DNA of 64,000 nt from NCBI RefSeq assembly GCF_029962835.1, contig NC_080583.1:49765658-49829657 (forward strand). The letters are read 5' to 3'. This stretch comes from Magnolia sinica. Taxonomy: Eukaryota > Streptophyta > Magnoliopsida > Magnoliales > Magnoliaceae. The notes below the pieces were generated by a model, which made no database searches, was not told the origin of the DNA, and saw only the letters and a program-made list of their open reading frames with translations. The translations under genes and the position numbers were made by a program. Shown in pieces: positions 1 through 10,439 of this stretch (its first letter is position 1; every line of letters begins with the position of its first letter).

Positions 1-505
1 AGGCAAGGTGATAATTGAGTGAGGCATCCTAAAAAATTGAGCAAGATAATGTGAAATTGAGCGAGGTAACTTAGAAATTCAGCGATGCAACCTAGAAATT
101 GAGCGAGGTAAGGTCATAATTGAGTGAGGCAACATAAAAAATTGAGTGAGGCAACCTAGAAATTCAGCGATGCGACCTAGAAATTGAGCGAGACAATGTA
201 TACGTAGAGCGAGGCAACCTAGAAATTCAGCGATGAGACCTAGAAATTGAGCGAGACAATGTATACGTTGAGCGAGGCAACCTAGAAATTGAGCGAGGTG
301 CTTAGAAATTGAGCGAGGCAACGTAGAAATTGAATGAGGCAACATAGAAATTTAGTCAGGCTAGCTGAAAAATCACGTGGCAACATAGAAATTGAGCGAG
401 GCAACCTAGAAATTCAGCGAGGTGACCTAGAATTTCAGCGAGACAACCTTGCAATTGAGCAAGGCAAACTAGAAATTGAGCGAGGCAAGGTGAAAATTGC
501 CAAGA
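1..505 (+). repeat. 21-bp minisatellite, left outer array
   Basis: The unit is close to gaaattgagcgaggcaacct, repeated with small changes. Variants differ mainly at gagc/cagc and gcaa/gtga. Twenty-one bases is seven codons, so the array stays open in several frames and gives false reading frames with a 7-residue period. It reads opposite to the other two arrays in this window. It continues past the left edge. Confidence 0.9.
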
Positions 506-539
506 AGTATGTTAAATGGACCAAAAAATCTCACTCAAT

Positions 540-1025
540 TTCATATTTGCCCCACTGAAATTCATGTTTGCCCTACTCAATATTCAGTTTGCCCCGCTAA
601 ATTTCATGTTTGCCCCGCTGATTTTCTAGTTTGCCCCACTGAATTTCATGTTTCCCCCACTAAAATTCAAGTTTACCCCGCTCAATTTCATGTTTCCCCT
701 GCTGAATTTCATGTTTGCCCCGCTCAATTTCAAGTTGCCACGCTGAATTTCATGACTTGCCCTGCTGAATTTAATGTTTGCCTCGCTGAATTTCATGCTT
801 GCCCCACTCAATTTCATGTTTGCCCTGCTGAATTTCATGTTTGCCCCGCACAATTTTTAGGTTGGCCCGCTGATTTTCTAGTTTACCCCATTGATTTTCT
901 AGTTTGCCCCGCTCAATATGCAAATGTGGTCCGCTCAATTAGCAGTTTGCCCCGCTCAAATTCTAGTTTGCCTTGCTTATTTTGATAGTTTGTCTCACAC
1001 AATTTTCGATATTTCCTCGCTCAAT
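540..1025 (-). repeat. 21-bp minisatellite, left inner array, opposite polarity
   Basis: The unit on the plus strand is close to tttcatgtttgccccgctga, a variant of the reverse complement of the unit at 1-505. Polarity switches across a roughly 35-bp non-repeat spacer at about 505-540. The array decays near 1000-1025 into the sequence before the gene remnant. It shares its sub-variant (catgtttgcccc) with the first part of the right array. Confidence 0.88.
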
Positions 1026-1139
1026 TTCTATCCCTATTTCATATGAAGGTTGTTTAAATGAATGAAATGCTATATTATTTTCAATTATGTCTGATTATGT
1101 ACACTATGTTTATCTTGTGAATTTTATGTTTGATATGTT

Positions 1140-3994
1140 TTTCAATTTATTTTTGCAGGTGACGAATATTCTAATATAATCCCCAACCCAACCTCTACGT
1201 GTACACTGAAATGGTGGTTTGACAAGGTGAAGGGTGGTGTGGAGAAGCATGATAGTCGGTTAAAAATTATTTTGCCAAACCCCATTTTCATTTTTATTGC
1301 ATGTTACATCCTTTAGATTTATAGGGGCTCTATTTCACATTCTTTTTCTAAGATATAAAGGTGATCCAGTATTTGAGATTAGGGGGAGATGATTGCAGTT
1401 TACCGAGATGGACTTTGCCCCTATTACAAGTCTTAAGACTTGAGATCTTATGATACCGAAAAATCATTGCACTACGAGTACATTAAGAGACAAATACTTC
1501 AAAGAATATCCAGTATTAAAGAAGCACCTAATGGATGTGTTTGATAGATTAGTTAAAACCAATAAGCATGAGGATGTCGTGAAGGTTGCCCTACTTCTGG
1601 TTGTGGAGTGATTTCTTAGGAGAACCGAACTGAAAACCATGTGCAATATGGATTATATTCACCTGATGGACTCACTAGATGATTTCTATAACTATCCTTA
1701 GGGTAATTTGGGATATTATACAATGTCGTAAGGAATCGAAGGTGGCGTTGCCGCATCAAGTGCCTCTTAGTACACTGTATGTGGTTACGTCCTTCCTTTA
1801 CAAGTAAAAACATCTTTTATTTTCTACATGTTTACCATCTATAGTCAATTGTGGATTTTTAACTTAGTGCAATTTCATTCTAACAGTTATGGGCAGTAGA
1901 GATATTACCAATCCTACAAGAGTGTGTTGTTTCATATATTCTCCATCATGTTCCACACTTCATTTAATATCAAAGTTGGAAGGGTTAGAGGTACAACAAA
2001 ATCATGCTATTTTCACAAGTAGAGCTGTAAGTTTAAATATTTCTCTAGTATTTACTTTGCTTAATTTGACGTATACGATTTTTTTATTTAGCATTACTCT
2101 TTGTTCTTTTACAGACATCAGTAGTAATGAAATTAGAACCATACGAGAATGGAAAACAGATGTCGTTCACTCGGTCCGGGACAGTTTCTAGGTGAGATGT
2201 TATGAAAAATGAACTATATTCTTTTTGCCATTGTTTAAATATCCTTCCTCTTAAATATCCATCAATACATTTTATAGCTCACTAAGCCCCAGGAAGATGA
2301 TGAGGAGGGTAATGAGAATGATGACAAGGATGATGACGAAGCATATGAAAATAATGAGAAAGGTGTGGAGGGAGAGGGACCAGGGGGGTATTATGAAAAA
2401 TGTTCTTTTTACGAAGGAATTCTGGGTTGAGAGGTAAGAGTTAAAGAAGGAGAGAGAGGAATTGAAGAAGGAGAGGGACGAATTGAGAAAAGAGAGGGAA
2501 GAGTTGAGAAGGAAAGAAGCAAGGTTTGATGAGAGGGAGGCGTTACTGAAAGAGAAAGAAGCATTGAAGAAGGAGAGAGAGGAGTTGAATGAGAGAGCAC
2601 AATTGAAGAGGGAAAGGGATTTGTTTTTTGAGGACAAGGAAAAGTTAGCGAAGGAGAGGGAGGAGTTTAAGAAGGAGAAGGAAGATAGTCGTACACAGAG
2701 GGGACGTTTTGCGATGGAGGAGGGTGAAGAGTTGAGGATGAGAGGGGAGGTAAATGATATTGAAGAAAAAGAACTTGGACATGGAGATTTAGATGTGGAA
2801 TTGTATAGTATTGTCGAAGGTAATGTATTGGATGCATCCATTTCTCACCTGTTTATCAAAGGAGAACCAAAAGGCTACCGAAACCATCATATTATAAGGT
2901 TTCTCCATACTTGTCCATGTCTGCATTTAATACAACCCATGGGGCGTTTCCTAAACCTGATCAAGTAACAGCTTTTGCTACTTCTTCGATACCACTTCCT
3001 CTACAGATGGATCCATTCAGGATACTATCCGCATAGTATGTGAAAGAGGCAGAGGACTGGTATGAAGCAAACAAGGACAAGGCAGCAAGAAAATGGTTTA
3101 GTACGATATGGAGGAAAGATGCGTGGGTTGATAGTGAGGTAAGCATTACTAATTTATTCTCTATATGCATTGATTGACATATAATAAATTATTATATTAA
3201 TCTATGGTTAAATCGTACTATCCTATTGATTAGGCTATCGACATATACATTGATTTCCTTGAGAAAAGGCATAACAACCTTTCAATATCATATCCTCAGG
3301 ATTGTAAGTTCTATCCCACGTATTTTACAGTAACTATTTTATTTGGCAATCCTTAATCTGTTTTCTTTTTTTTATTTTCTTACATGTATTGAACTTTGAT
3401 CATGTTTGTAACAGCAAAGCCTTGAGGGATTTTTTCCAATTTTGATTGCATACCGTGCCTTCAAATCGGCGTTAGAACGGACCTCGTTAATAGGCGAGCC
3501 GACCATGGCCTATGCAATTGCCAAGCAGCGAGATAAACCATATGCCAAAGCGATTTGGGGTTACGAACAGGTAATGCACTCATCTCAGAACATCATCTCT
3601 GACTGTTATGTGTTATATCATATTTTAATTAATATATTATTTCTTGAATCATGGACAGGTGTATGCGCCCATAAATCATGAAAATTCACATTGATTTTTA
3701 TTAGTCATCTATCCTATAGTAAGAGAAATCCTTATTTTGGATAACTTATGCACAAATCCATTACTAAAGTACAAGCAGAAGAAGAAGATGACTGATGCAC
3801 TCCCCATTCTCTTCCATATCACTGGAGACAGGACTACGCTTGAAGGGAAGAAGTGGACTGTCAGAGTTGATGAATCGGCGCCGAAGGAGGACAGTAGTTA
3901 TGACTACGATATATTCATAATGAAATTCATCGACATTTTGTGTAGTGATCCCATCTTGGCGGGAACAGACATGCAAAAAATCACCGCTGATTAG
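1140..3994 (+). pseudogene. DUF1985 + coiled-coil + Ulp1 (C48) protease-like pseudogene
   Basis: Several exon-like blocks appear in order. A DUF1985-like stretch at about 1400-1800 includes DDFYNYP followed by a stop where the family has Trp, then GNLGYYT. A highly charged coiled coil of Lys-Glu-Arg heptads lies at about 2420-2790. A Ulp1-type domain follows at about 3230-3994, with AIDIYIDFLEKR, GYEQ, VYAPINHENSH, ILILDNL and YDIFIMKFIDIL. Ulp1 proteases cut SUMO-type modifiers using a His-Asp-Cys triad. The His and Asp positions are visible. The Trp after the His is a stop (TGA), and the Cys-Gly of the usual DCG motif reads Tyr-Asp. GT/AG introns fit at about 3140-3234 and 3571-3657. Several other stops lie in the DUF1985 part. 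DUF1985-Ulp1 fusions are typical of plant transposon-borne genes; I infer a dead copy of one. Confidence 0.75.
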
Positions 3995-4394
3995 AGGAAG
4001 TCAATAGCATATGATTGCATGTCTCTAGTCTTTAGAGATGATATTTGTCCAGGGCATGGGAGGAATTTTGGAGAGATGTTGTATTATAAATGTTATATTA
4101 ATTTCATTATTGAATATACATTGTACATTGTTATCCTACTCACGTACCATTTCATGTTATATACATTGTATTATATATATCATTGAATATACATTGTACG
4201 AGGTTTCCAATAATCTTGTATTCTTAGAAAATTTTCAAGTATGTGCATTTTAGTCTGAGTTATTTCTCTATCATGATAGCCTTGGGAGGGAAGATCTGAG
4301 GGATGGGTTGACTGCAAAAGGGCTGATAAAAACTATATTGGGTTATCTTGTTGGTCTTGAAATCATTATGCCAACAAGATACCCGAATATAGTT
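3995..4394. other. Spacer with a strong hairpin (arms 4331-4354 and 4371-4394)
   Basis: AT-rich, with no gene. At its right end a 24-base arm starting aactatattgggttatc pairs with a second arm ending gaatatagtt. There are two mismatches in 24 and a 16-base loop. The hairpin directly abuts the first unit of the right minisatellite. Hairpins at such borders occur in some DNA transposons; function here is unknown. Confidence 0.75.
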
Positions 4395-6345
4395 TGCCAA
4401 ACTGAATTTCATGTTCCCCCACTGAAATTCATGTTTCCCTTGCTGAAATTCATGTTTACCCCACTGATTTTCTAGTTTGCCTTGCTCAATTTCATGTTTG
4501 CCCCATTCAATTCCTAGTTTGCCCCGCTGAATTTCATGTTTCCCCAGCTGAATTTCATGTTTGCCCCACTCATTTTCATGTTTGCCCTGCTCAATTCCTA
4601 GTTTGCCCTGCCTAATTTCATGTTTGCCCTACTCAATTTCATGTTTGCCCCACTCAATACCTAGTTTGCCCAGCTCAATTTCATTTTCGCCCTGCTCAAT
4701 TTCATTCTCGCCCCGCTCAATTTCATGTTTGCCCTGCTCAATTTCATGTTTGCCCTGCTGAATTTCATATTTCCCCCGCTGAATTTCATTCTTGCCCCGC
4801 CCAATTTCATATTTGCCCCGCTGATTTTCTGGTTTGCCTCGCTCAATTTTATGTTTGCCCTGGTCAATTTCATGTTTGCCTTGCTCAATTCATAGTTTGC
4901 CCCGCTCAATATCAAGTTTGCCCCACTGAATTCTCAATTTCATGTTTGCTTTGCTGAAATTTCATGTTTCCATCGATGAATTTCATTCTTGCCCCGTTCA
5001 ATTTCATGTTTGCCCCACTCAATTCCATGTTTGCCTCGCTCAAATCCTAGTTTGCCCTGCTAAATTTCTTATTTGCCCGGTTGAATTTCATGTTTCCCCC
5101 ACTCAATTTCATGTTTGCCCTGCTCAATTCTTAGTTTGCCCCACTAAATTTTATGTTTGCCCCGCTTAATTTCATGTTTGCCCCTCTCAATTCCTAGTTT
5201 GCCGTGCTGAATTTCATGTTTCCCCACTGAATTTCATTCTTGCACCGCTAAATTTCATGTTTGTTCCGTTGAAATTTATGTTTGCCTCGCTGAATTTCTA
5301 GGTTGCCTCACTGAATTTCTAAGTTCCCTCGCTGAATTTCATTCTTGCCCCGCTCAATTTCATTTTTTCCCCTCTCAATTTCATATTTGCCCCGCTTAAT
5401 TTTATATTTTCCCTGCTCAATTCCTAGTTTGCCCCGCTCAATATCAAGTTTGCCCCGCTTAATTTCATGTTTGCCCAGCTCAATTCCTAGTTTGCTCTTC
5501 TCAATTTCATGTTTGCCCCGCTCAATTTCATGTTTCCCCTGCTAAATTTCATTCTTGCCCCTCTAAATTTCATGTTTGCCCCACTCAATTTCATGTTTGC
5601 TCCGCTCAATTCCTAGTTTGCCCTGCTGAATTTCATGTTTCCCCACTGAATTTCATTCTTGCACCGCTAAATTTCATGTTTGTTCCGTTGAAATTTCATG
5701 TTTACCCCACTGAATTTCTAGGTTACCTCACTCAATTTGTAGTTTGACTCGGTCAATTTCTAGGTTGCCTCGCTCAATTTGTAGTTTGTCTCACTCAATT
5801 CCTATGTTACCTCGCTCAATTCCTAGGTTGCCTCGCTGAATTTGTAGTTTGCCTTGCTAAATTTGTAGTTTGCTTAACTCGATTCCCAAGTTGCCTCGCT
5901 AAATTCCTAGGTTGCCTCGCTGAATTTCTAGCTTCTCTCGCTGAATTTCTAGATTGCCTCGCTCAATTTGTAGTATGCCTCGCTCAATTCCTAGGTTGCC
6001 TCGCTCAATTTGTAGTTTGCCTCGTTGAATTTCTACATTGCCTCGCTCAATACCTAGGTTGCCTTGCTCAATTCCTAGGTTGCCTCACTGAATTTTTAGG
6101 TTCCCTCGCTGAATTTCTAGGTTCCCTCGCTTAATTTGTAGTTTGCCTCGATCAATTCCTAGGTTGCCTCACTCATTTCCTAATTTGCCCCGCTGAATTT
6201 CTACGTTGCCTTGCTCAATTTGTAGTTTGCCTCGCTCAATTCCTAGGTTGCCTCGCTCAATTTGTATTTGTCTCGTTCAATTTAAGGTTCCCTCGCTCAA
6301 TTTTTACGTTGTCTCGCTCAAGTTCTAGGTTGCCTCGCTCAATTC
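4395..6345 (-). repeat. 21-bp minisatellite, right array (about 2 kb)
   Basis: More than 80 head-to-tail units are present. The first part (to about 5280) is mostly the catgtttgcccc sub-variant. The later part shifts to the ctaggttgcctcgct sub-variant, which is the reverse complement of the units at 1-505. Ordered sub-variants suggest local expansion. The array ends near 6345, after which the sequence is ordinary AT-rich DNA. Confidence 0.9.
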
Positions 6346-6835
6346 TAAAAGGCATGCCAAAGTTGAAGTAATAATCACTATTCACTAAGATAGGTTTTCA
6401 TCATATAGCCAAATCTTTCTGATAGACATAATTGAACTGGCAGAAAAAAGGATTCAGAATATTGGCAAGATAATCATACATTCTTGTTTTGATACTAATC
6501 CAAATGGTAACACATCAGCTATTTTCTCAAATACAAGAGGTTCTCACAAGTTGAATTCTTTTCTGTAGAAAATCAGGCAATAAAAGCCATCTTCAAATGA
6601 AAGTTAGTACCTTAATATCTGGCGAGCCATGAAAATGAAGGTCATTCGGCTTTTCTGTAAAGCCAATAACACTATCTCATCTTAAAGAACTGCATCTTTT
6701 TATTTTATTTATTATTATTTTTACCTTCTTTCCATTAGGCCATGTTTGCAAACCATGGATTCAGTGCCAAACAGCAGAAAAAGAAAATAGATTTCCTTTG
6801 ATGTGACTATTTGTTTTATTTTTTTTGTTACACCC
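6346..6835. other. AT-rich non-coding stretch
   Basis: No coding block, repeat array or recognisable element was seen. Confidence 0.5.
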
Positions 6836-6959
6836 AAATCCATAGCTCACTGAGTGGAGATACTTTGTTTCAACACTTGAGGTCTTGGCATCGATCCCTA
6901 GTGGGGGTGGCTAACATGGGGTGCGTGTACTGACATGGGAGTGTACTAACAAGCTAATC

Positions 6960-6962
<3 letters not shown>
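6836..6962 (+). mobile_element. Possible tRNA-derived SINE
   Basis: The piece contains tagctcactgagtgg, resembling a Pol III box A. It also has ggcatcgatccc, resembling box B, about 55 bases further on. It ends at a (TA)n tract. Its last about 50 bases (tggctaacatgg...aacaagctaa) recur in reverse complement at 52768-52820, showing it is repetitive. The boxes are imperfect, and no target-site duplication was confirmed. Confidence 0.45.

Positions 6963-7043
<81 letters not shown>
6963..7043. repeat. (TA)n microsatellite, about 40 units
   Basis: An uninterrupted run of ta follows the SINE-like piece. It gives artefactual Tyr-Ile reading frames on both strands. Confidence 0.97.
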
Positions 7044-7047
<4 letters not shown>

Positions 7048-7265
7048 TGTTTTGTTTGGATAGCAAGGCACCTATGGCTATGGTTATAATCCGTAGCAAT
7101 AGGATGCCGCCAGCTAGGTGTGGCCCCACAGGGTAGCAAGTGGCGGGGCTAGCCAGTTCAGTGAGCCCGCCCCAATTCGGATCTACAGTTACGAATTATT
7201 TTTATATCTGGCTACAGTTATAATTCGTAGCGAAAGAGGACCCTAAATCCATAACCATAGACCGG
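7044..7265. repeat. CACTA-like subterminal repeat patch
   Basis: The patch carries gctatggttataatccgtagc and ggctacagttataattcgtagc, near-palindromic words. They match the style of ggctacggatttaatccgtagt and agctacggattttatccgtagct at 20478-20585. Palindromic subterminal repeats of this kind are typical of plant CACTA (En/Spm) elements. No CACTA terminus was found. Confidence 0.4.
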
Positions 7266-7299
7266 CTTACTTAAAAAGCAGGGGTATTTTCGTCCTCAA

Positions 7300-8005
7300 A
7301 TTGTTGTCCATACATGAAGGTCTAAGTTGGTATGTTTAAGTTTGTTTTGCTTTAAAAAACCACTAGATAAAAGGTGGGGTCCACAGTGGTAAATTTCTCC
7401 ATAATTAAAGCATATCCAAAGCTCAAGTGGGGATTGAATTCTAACTATTCTAACTGTTAGAACTTATTGGGGCCACAAATGTTTGGATAAAGCTGATATT
7501 TGTATTTTCCCTTCATCCATATTCGTGCGACCTTATGAACAGATTGGATGACATACCAAAATCATTGTGGGCTCTAAGAAGGTTTCAATGGTGGATGTTT
7601 ATTATATATGGTGTGGTCCATTTGAGCTTTGTGTATGATTCGATTTTGGGCTCATGGACTAAAATAAGACGGCGTGGATAAGACACATCCATCACAGTGG
7701 GCTCCACGGGGTTGACGTTGGAGTATTGGAAACTGTATGTGGGGGCACAAAGATACCCGTTACAAATCCACTCCGTCCATCAGTTTTGTAAGACTCCGGT
7801 AGAATACGATTCTAAAATTCAGGCAAATCCAAAACTCACGATTGCAACAACACACGATCCAAAGGGAATGGAAATGTCCACCGTTGAAACCTTCATATAG
7901 CTTACCATAATCTTTATATGCTATCCAAACCGTTCATAGGGTTACTATCAGTCTATCACTAAGATAAACTGCACACAAATTTCATCCTCATATAACCCAC
8001 AAAGT
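7300..8005. repeat. Short interspersed repeat rich in 'gtgggctcca' words
   Basis: The stretch has words such as gaccttatgaacagattgg, gtggtccatttgagc and gggctcatgg. These recur in the giant LTRs at 42300-42440, 42830-42870, 47500-47560 and 51770-51830. It looks like MITE-type non-coding repeat DNA. Ends were not resolved. No gene was seen. Confidence 0.5.
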
Positions 8006-8065
8006 TTCCAATGGTGGGCGTTCAAATCTCCTCTGTTTCGTGTGGGCTCTACCCAGCTTCCGGGG

Positions 8066-8076
8066 AATATAAAAAT
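8066..8076 (+). promoter_or_regulatory. Possible TATA box of the F-box gene
   Basis: The sequence atataaaaata lies about 80 bases before an ATG at 8147, a normal plant spacing. That ATG is one frame off the F-box reading frame, suggesting an early indel. Confidence 0.35.
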
Positions 8077-8375
8077 AGGCCTGCAATCGGTCTTCATAAA
8101 TCCGAAGGAAAGAAAAGAGGAAGAGAGGGAAAGAGAGAGAGAGGAAATGGGAAAGATTCGAAAGTTAGGAAGAAGTATGATAGAAACAAGTGGTCGCAAC
8201 TTCCCAATGAAATCCTCGTCTCCATACTAATGCGTCTAGATCTAGTTGATTGTATTCGTGCAGGAGTCTGCTGCTTGTGGCGGTCGGCCTGGTCGGAGAT
8301 GTTGGTCCGTAATCTCCATCCTCCATCGCTTCGACTCCCATTACTCATCGTACCACGAAAAAACCAAATTCATAG

Positions 8376-8635
8376 AATATTCAATCTATCAGAAAAGAAG
8401 GTATACGGGCTACATCTTTCACAGGCTTACGGAGCAAGATGTTTAGGATCTTTTGATGGATGGTTGATACTGATGGATAAGATGAATAATGGATGTTTTC
8501 TCTTGAATATTCAATCTATCAGAAAAGAAGGTATACGGGCTACATCTTTCACAGGCTTACGGAGCAAGATGTTTAGGATCTTTTGATGGATGGTTGATAC
8601 TGATGGATAAGATGAATAATGGATGTTTTCTCTTG
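8376..8635 (+). repeat. Identical 130-bp tandem duplication inside the F-box gene
   Basis: The block beginning aatattcaatctatcag occurs at 8376-8505 and again at 8506-8635 with no difference that I can see, so it is recent. It shifts the reading frame by one. Confidence 0.95.
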
Positions 8636-8661
8636 AACATAACATCCAATGAATGTATTCA
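8557..8661 (+). repeat. 105-bp direct repeat, left copy (right copy 20718-20822)
   Basis: The segment from ttacggagcaagatg to gaatgtattca is the same base for base at 20718-20822. It brackets the roughly 12-kb insert that splits the F-box gene. This is far longer than a transposase target-site duplication. Confidence 0.95.
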
Positions 8662-9029
8662 AAAGAAAAAAAAACCTAACCTAACTCTCATTCTCACATG
8701 ACTCACTCCCTCTCTCTACCACTCGCTCTTCCTCTCCCTCCCTCTCTGTGCTGCTCTCTCTCCCTCTCGCGCGCCCTCCCTCTCTTTGCTGCTCCCTCTC
8801 TCTGCTTCTCCTTCTTCGTCTCCGGCCCTCTCCGTCCCTCCCTCTCCCTCTCCCTCTCCCTCTCCCTCTCTGTTCGCTCTCCCTCTCGCTCTCTTTATCC
8901 CTATCTCTCTCTCTCTCAAAACCCTAGTCCTCTCTCTCTCTATCTCCTCGGCCCTCTGCTGCAACATCAGGTATCTCTCTCTCTGCTCGATCTACCGCAC
9001 ATCAAGGAGCATTCTGCTGCAACATCAGG

Positions 9030-9090
<61 letters not shown>

Positions 9091-9120
9091 TGTGTTGTGG
9101 ACCCCACCATGGCAGCGTGT
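8662..9120. repeat. Pyrimidine-rich stretch with (CT)n
   Basis: It is almost entirely C/T on the plus strand, with a pure (CT)n run at about 9023-9087. A word of about 28 bases, starting ctgctgcaacatcagg, is present twice (about 8957 and 9014). It could be a former 5' UTR or promoter. Long Ser-Leu or Arg-Glu frames here are artefacts. Confidence 0.8.
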
Positions 9121-9642
9121 GGGGCCCGCCTTGTTCCTTTAAGTAACATTGTGCAATGATTTGTGTATTGGGATTTTTTGAGTTTTGAATCCCTAATTAG
9201 GGACTTGTAGTGTCGATTCCCTAATTGTGGATTAGTGTAGAGGTGTTGTCTAAGAGAAGACAGTCATGTATCAAAGGTTCATTTGCATGAAGATTTTGAT
9301 ATGGGGCTAGGAAAGTTTTGGATCCCTTTGTCTAGGTTTGTTTGACCTAATCAATAGGTTGGATGACAAATAAAGATTACAGTGGGCCCTAATCTCAAGA
9401 TGCCTATGTCTAGTACTTGTCTAAACCATATTAAACGTGAACTTTCCATTCGCTGAATTTTGGTGTTTCTATTATTTTACCATTATTTTACTTTATTTCT
9501 AACAATTGAGGCTGAACTAGAAATGAATATTTCCCGTTCCTTTTTTTTTGCCACATGCCTAACTACAAGTCAAACAAGTCACATCAAAGTCATCCTATAG
9601 TATTAAATCCATGGATCCAGCAGACTATGAACAGAAACTTAC

Positions 9643-10427
9643 CTGGAGAGCTAATATCCGATCCTCCACTGTATCTTTAGCAGTTAGCCGTGAAACAGTC
9701 ACAGGGCGAGTCTGCCCAATTCGATGTGCCCTGTCAATAGCTTGATCTTCGGTAGTTGGGTTCCACCAAGGATCTAGAAGAATAATGTGACAGGCAGCAA
9801 CCATGTTTAGACCGAGATTTCCAGCCTTCAATGACATGATCATGACAGTCACCTGAAGAAAAAAAATCAAGTTTAAATCAATGTATAATACATTTCTAGA
9901 AGGCAACAGAAAAATAACAAAGGGAACTTTTACAATATCTCATGCACCATGCATCTCTTTAAAAAAATGACAGGAAAGTAAGAATAAAAAGAACCCATAA
10001 GGCTGAACTGAGCTTCATACTAATGACAACAATGAACTTTACACATTTCTGTAAGGCTGAAGTGTCAAACCTCTGGATCAGCGGTGAAATCTTTCACAGC
10101 CCTGTCTCTTGAAGCCAGAGACATCCTCCCATCAAGTCTCCTGTACTGTATACATGATTGGTTTAATGAAATCTCAAGTAAGTCCAGCATGCAAGTCCAT
10201 TGGGAGAAAACAATAGCCTTGTCAGGCAGTTTAGATTGCATTGTAGAGTTGAAAGATGTATTTGTTTTAGCATGGCCATTAGAGTAGCCTTGCTTCGAGA
10301 TACGGTCATAAGTGCTTTTTACAGAGAGACCTACATCTTTGCATCCCTCACAACTAATTGTGGAACTTGGATTCTTTAATTTACAAACTGAATGAAGAAT
10401 CTCCATTGCAGATCCAATTTTTTAGAA
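9643..10427 (-). pseudogene. SNF2-family helicase fragment, two exons (CHR27/28-like)
   Basis: Exon A (10427 down to 10071) encodes KAIVFSQWTCMLDLLE and IQYRRLDGRMSLASRDRAVK. Exon B (9852 down to 9643) encodes [36 protein letters not shown] and RPVTVSRL. These are the last helicase motifs of an SNF2 ATPase; RAHRIGQ is motif VI. Closest in memory are the RAD5/16-related chromatin remodellers of the Arabidopsis FRG/CHR27-CHR28 type. The introns obey GT-AG: gtttgac donor after exon A, ttcttcag acceptor before exon B, gtaagt after it. An in-frame TAA lies just inside the start of exon A. No other exons of the gene, neither the ATPase N-lobe nor the C-terminal end, are found nearby, so this is a captured piece. 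Confidence 0.85.
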
Positions 10428-10439
10428 CTGCACAAACTC

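Larger units (their letters stand above)
1..6345. mobile_element. Foldback-like DNA element carrying a DUF1985/Ulp1 pseudogene (left end outside window)
   Basis: A central gene remnant (1140-3994) is flanked on both sides by arrays of one 21-bp minisatellite. The outer left array (1-505) reads as the reverse complement of the outer right array (about 5290-6345), so the ends are inverted relative to each other. Foldback elements in flies and plants are known to have long inverted ends built of tandem repeats, and plant DNA transposons are known to carry Ulp1-like genes. That the array and the gene form one element is inference: the left end lies outside the window and no target-site duplication can be checked. 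The alternative is a Ulp1 pseudogene that happens to lie between satellite arrays. Confidence 0.5.
8011..8661 (+). pseudogene. F-box (DUF295/KIB-type) gene, 5' part
   Basis: The F-box reads WSQLPNEILVSILMRLDL at about 8190-8245 and continues through CIRAGVCCLWRSAW. A stretch leading into the DUF295 beta-propeller follows (RCLGSFDGWLILMDKMNNG). F-box proteins are substrate receptors of SCF ubiquitin ligases; the DUF295 group is large and often pseudogenised in plants. The in-frame ATG at 8011 lies before a TATA-like box, while the better placed ATG at 8147 is out of frame. A 130-bp tandem duplication (8376-8505 = 8506-8635) is not a multiple of three and breaks the frame. After 8661 the gene stops abruptly. 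Its continuation is at 20718, overlapping by 105 identical bases. Confidence 0.85.

Noticed and set aside
497-985. Long open frame with EFHVCPA-type 7-residue repeats
   Set aside because: It is the 21-bp minisatellite read in frame; similar frames appear on the other strand and in other arrays.
1-1025. CRISPR-like array
   Set aside because: Repeats are contiguous 21-bp units with no unique spacers, in plant DNA.
6836-6962. A tRNA gene
   Set aside because: The boxes are imperfect and no cloverleaf stems with anticodon loop can be drawn.
6911-7139. Tyr-Ile repeat frames on both strands
   Set aside because: They are only the (TA)n microsatellite.
8557-8661. 105-bp repeat as a transposon target-site duplication
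   Set aside because: Known target duplications are 2-20 bp; length argues for repair or unequal exchange instead.
8698-9159. Ser-Leu-rich and Arg-Glu-rich frames
   Set aside because: They are CT-rich simple sequence; no conserved protein pattern.
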